This document shows positions 62,980 to 64,000 of a DNA stretch of 64,000 nt, in pieces. The notes below the pieces were generated by a model. It saw only the letters and a program-made list of their open reading frames with translations, ran no database searches and was not told where the DNA came from. The stretch covers positions 1,688,501-1,752,500 of the forward strand of contig NZ_CP051677.1 of the NCBI RefSeq assembly GCF_012849055.1, written 5' to 3'. Every line of letters begins with the position of its first letter. The first letter of the stretch is position 1. Origin of the DNA: Spirosoma rhododendri. Its GTDB lineage: Bacteria; Bacteroidota; Bacteroidia; Cytophagales; Spirosomataceae. The translations under genes and the position numbers were made by a program.

Positions 62980-63215
62980 GCCAATTCGGTCGTCAGGCTC
63001 AGGGAGTATTCCAGCGTCCGGCTATCATCCGGTGGAATAGGTTGTCCTTCTTCGGCCAGTACCTCTAAGCAGCCCTCTATGGCATCTTTAGCCATTGCTA
63101 TGGCTTCTTCGACCGTTTCTCCATACGTAATACAGCCTCGAATCGCAGGCACTTTTACTGTGTAGCCGCCTTCAGGTTCCGGCGTCAGAATCAACCGATA
63201 TTGTAATGTCTTCAT
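62976..63215 (-). CDS. hicB: HicB-type antitoxin
   Basis: A 79-residue HicB with LTPEPEGGYTVKVPAIRGCI, TYGETVEEAIAMAKDAIEGC and LEVLAEEGQPIP. It has the partial RNase H-like fold but no clear C-terminal DNA-binding domain. It precedes hicA, the reverse of the most common order. Confidence 0.92.
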   Translation of the reverse strand: MKTLQYRLILTPEPEGGYTVKVPAIRGCITYGETVEEAIAMAKDAIEGCLEVLAEEGQPIPPDDSRTLEYSLSLTTELA

Positions 63216-63271
63216 AGAAAGAGCCTTCTCTTTAATAAAACCTGCTACAAATTCTGAAACACGGCGACTAG

Positions 63272-63481
63272 TTAATGGATAAAGTCAAGCATTTGATCCC
63301 ACTCTTCTACGGAGAAGGTGAGAGCCGGAAGCGATTTGGGTTGGTCACTTCCGATTTGCTTCATGAATGCGTCGATTCCACCCGCTGCATTGATGTCAGC
63401 GGAATAATAAATTTTTACCTGTTCGGCAACGGGTACGGAACCAGGCGTAAATCGGGGACTTGCTATCTCGTTCGTGTTCAT
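63272..63481 (-). CDS. Small hypothetical protein
   Basis: A 69-residue protein, MNTNEIASPRFTPGSVPVAE through VEEWDQMLDFIH, with mixed charge. I do not recognise it. It stands between hicB and the helicase gene on the same strand, 37 nt after the helicase stop, so it may be a tag-along gene or a small regulator. Confidence 0.45.
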   Translation of the reverse strand: MNTNEIASPRFTPGSVPVAEQVKIYYSADINAAGGIDAFMKQIGSDQPKSLPALTFSVEEWDQMLDFIH

Positions 63482-63518
63482 ACAATCAGCGCAATCCGTA
63501 AATCAAAAAAATCAAAGT

Positions 63519-64000
63519 TCAGACCACCCGCAGCTTGGCGAAGCTAAGCAGCAGCACTTTCTCACCTGCTTTTTCAAACTGAATCGTAGCCTTGCGTTCG
63601 GTGCCATTTACGTCGACGGTCTTGACCGTGCCAAACCCAAACTTGGCGTGCTCGACCCGCTGACCGGCGGCAAGTTCAGCCGTGCTGGTTGGGGCGAAGT
63701 CGGCGGACGGCGTGTGGGTAACGGTGGGCTGGGGAGCCTGCCGCTGCGCCGTTTTCTGCGCCAGCGACCGCACAAACGCCATCGATCCTGTCGACGTGCT
63801 TTCGCTGCGGTCCCGCTCCGGGCGGTCGAAGTCCATCCGGCTTGGTGCCGACCGCTGCTTCGACAGCTTCAGGTATTTCTGGTCGACTTCCATAAGGAAC
63901 CGGCTGGGCTCGCACATTTTCAGCCGACCGAAGTGGTAGCGCGTTTCGGCGTATGATACCGTTAGTCGCTTCTCGGCGCGGGTGATGGCAACGTAAAACA
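63519..64000 (-). CDS. pcrA: UvrD/PcrA-family DNA helicase, C-terminal part
   Basis: The frame is open at the right edge, so only about the last 160 residues are present. It contains helicase motif VI, FYVAITRAEKRLTVSYAETR, then MCEPSRFLMEVDQKYLKLSK, a variable linker (TSTGSMAFVRSL) and a C-terminal beta domain (GQRVEHAKFGFGTVKTVD) found in PcrA/UvrD, often binding RNA polymerase. It should unwind DNA in repair. The name PcrA versus UvrD cannot be decided from this part. Confidence 0.88.
   Translation of the reverse strand, partial: FYVAITRAEKRLTVSYAETRYHFGRLKMCEPSRFLMEVDQKYLKLSKQRSAPSRMDFDRPERDRSESTSTGSMAFVRSLAQKTAQRQAPQPTVTHTPSADFAPTSTAELAAGQRVEHAKFGFGTVKTVDVNGTERKATIQFEKAGEKVLLLSFAKLRVV

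Overview
The window looks like chromosomal DNA of a Cytophagales bacterium (phylum Bacteroidota), most likely a Spirosoma-like member of the Spirosomataceae. The basis is a moderately high GC content, Bacteroidota-type promoters (TAnnTTTG -7 box), a type IX secretion sorting domain, and lineage-typical families (DUF3467, DUF6702, bacterial GH3, PD40-OmpA envelope proteins). I ran no database search; identifications rest on motifs and remembered family features. No rRNA, CRISPR array, transposase or integrase was seen. One tRNA gene is present, tRNA-Gly(CCC).

Layout. 1-10.7 kb: mixed metabolic and envelope genes (SGNH hydrolase, Dps, NUDIX, M28 peptidase, CsaA-like protein, sugar-dehydrogenase-like propeller, membrane-anchored patatin, OPT transporter). 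10.8-15.3 kb: tRNA-Gly followed by a complete DarT/DarG DNA ADP-ribosylation toxin-antitoxin pair and a convergent UvrA2-type ATPase. 15.8-28.4 kb: a T9SS-exported beta-helix protein, a TPR/HTH regulator, an acyltransferase, a CAP lipoprotein, an arginyl-transferase-like protein, and an S41 protease. 28.5-34.2 kb: yraN, lipB, rnr, rdgB and a TspO-like protein. 34.4-41.7 kb: a PorE-like lipoprotein, a frameshifted glpK, MscS, Uma2 and fRMsr genes. 41.7-44.2 kb: mreBCD, with mreC frameshifted. 44.4-54.1 kb: GH3, a nucleotidyltransferase, an AT-rich AAA ATPase plus HNH-like pair (Septu-like candidate) joined by an ATGA overlap to dxr, then rseP, a DUF6702 gene and lon. 54.2-64 kb: AGE epimerase, OmpA lipoprotein, mutarotase, rpsG/rpsL without fusA, DUF3467, a serine hydrolase with a companion single-domain protein, a PD40-OmpA protein, HicAB, and the C-terminal end of a UvrD/PcrA helicase.

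Three things stand out. First, the ATPase/HNH module at 46.3-48.2 kb is compositionally foreign and translationally coupled to the isoprenoid gene dxr. Second, long intergenic inverted repeats of several sequence classes recur; three end only 4-8 nt before a start codon and two related copies flank rpsL in opposite orientation. Third, two otherwise intact genes (glpK and mreC) are each broken by one missing G in a short G run, which points either to assembly errors or to slippage sites.
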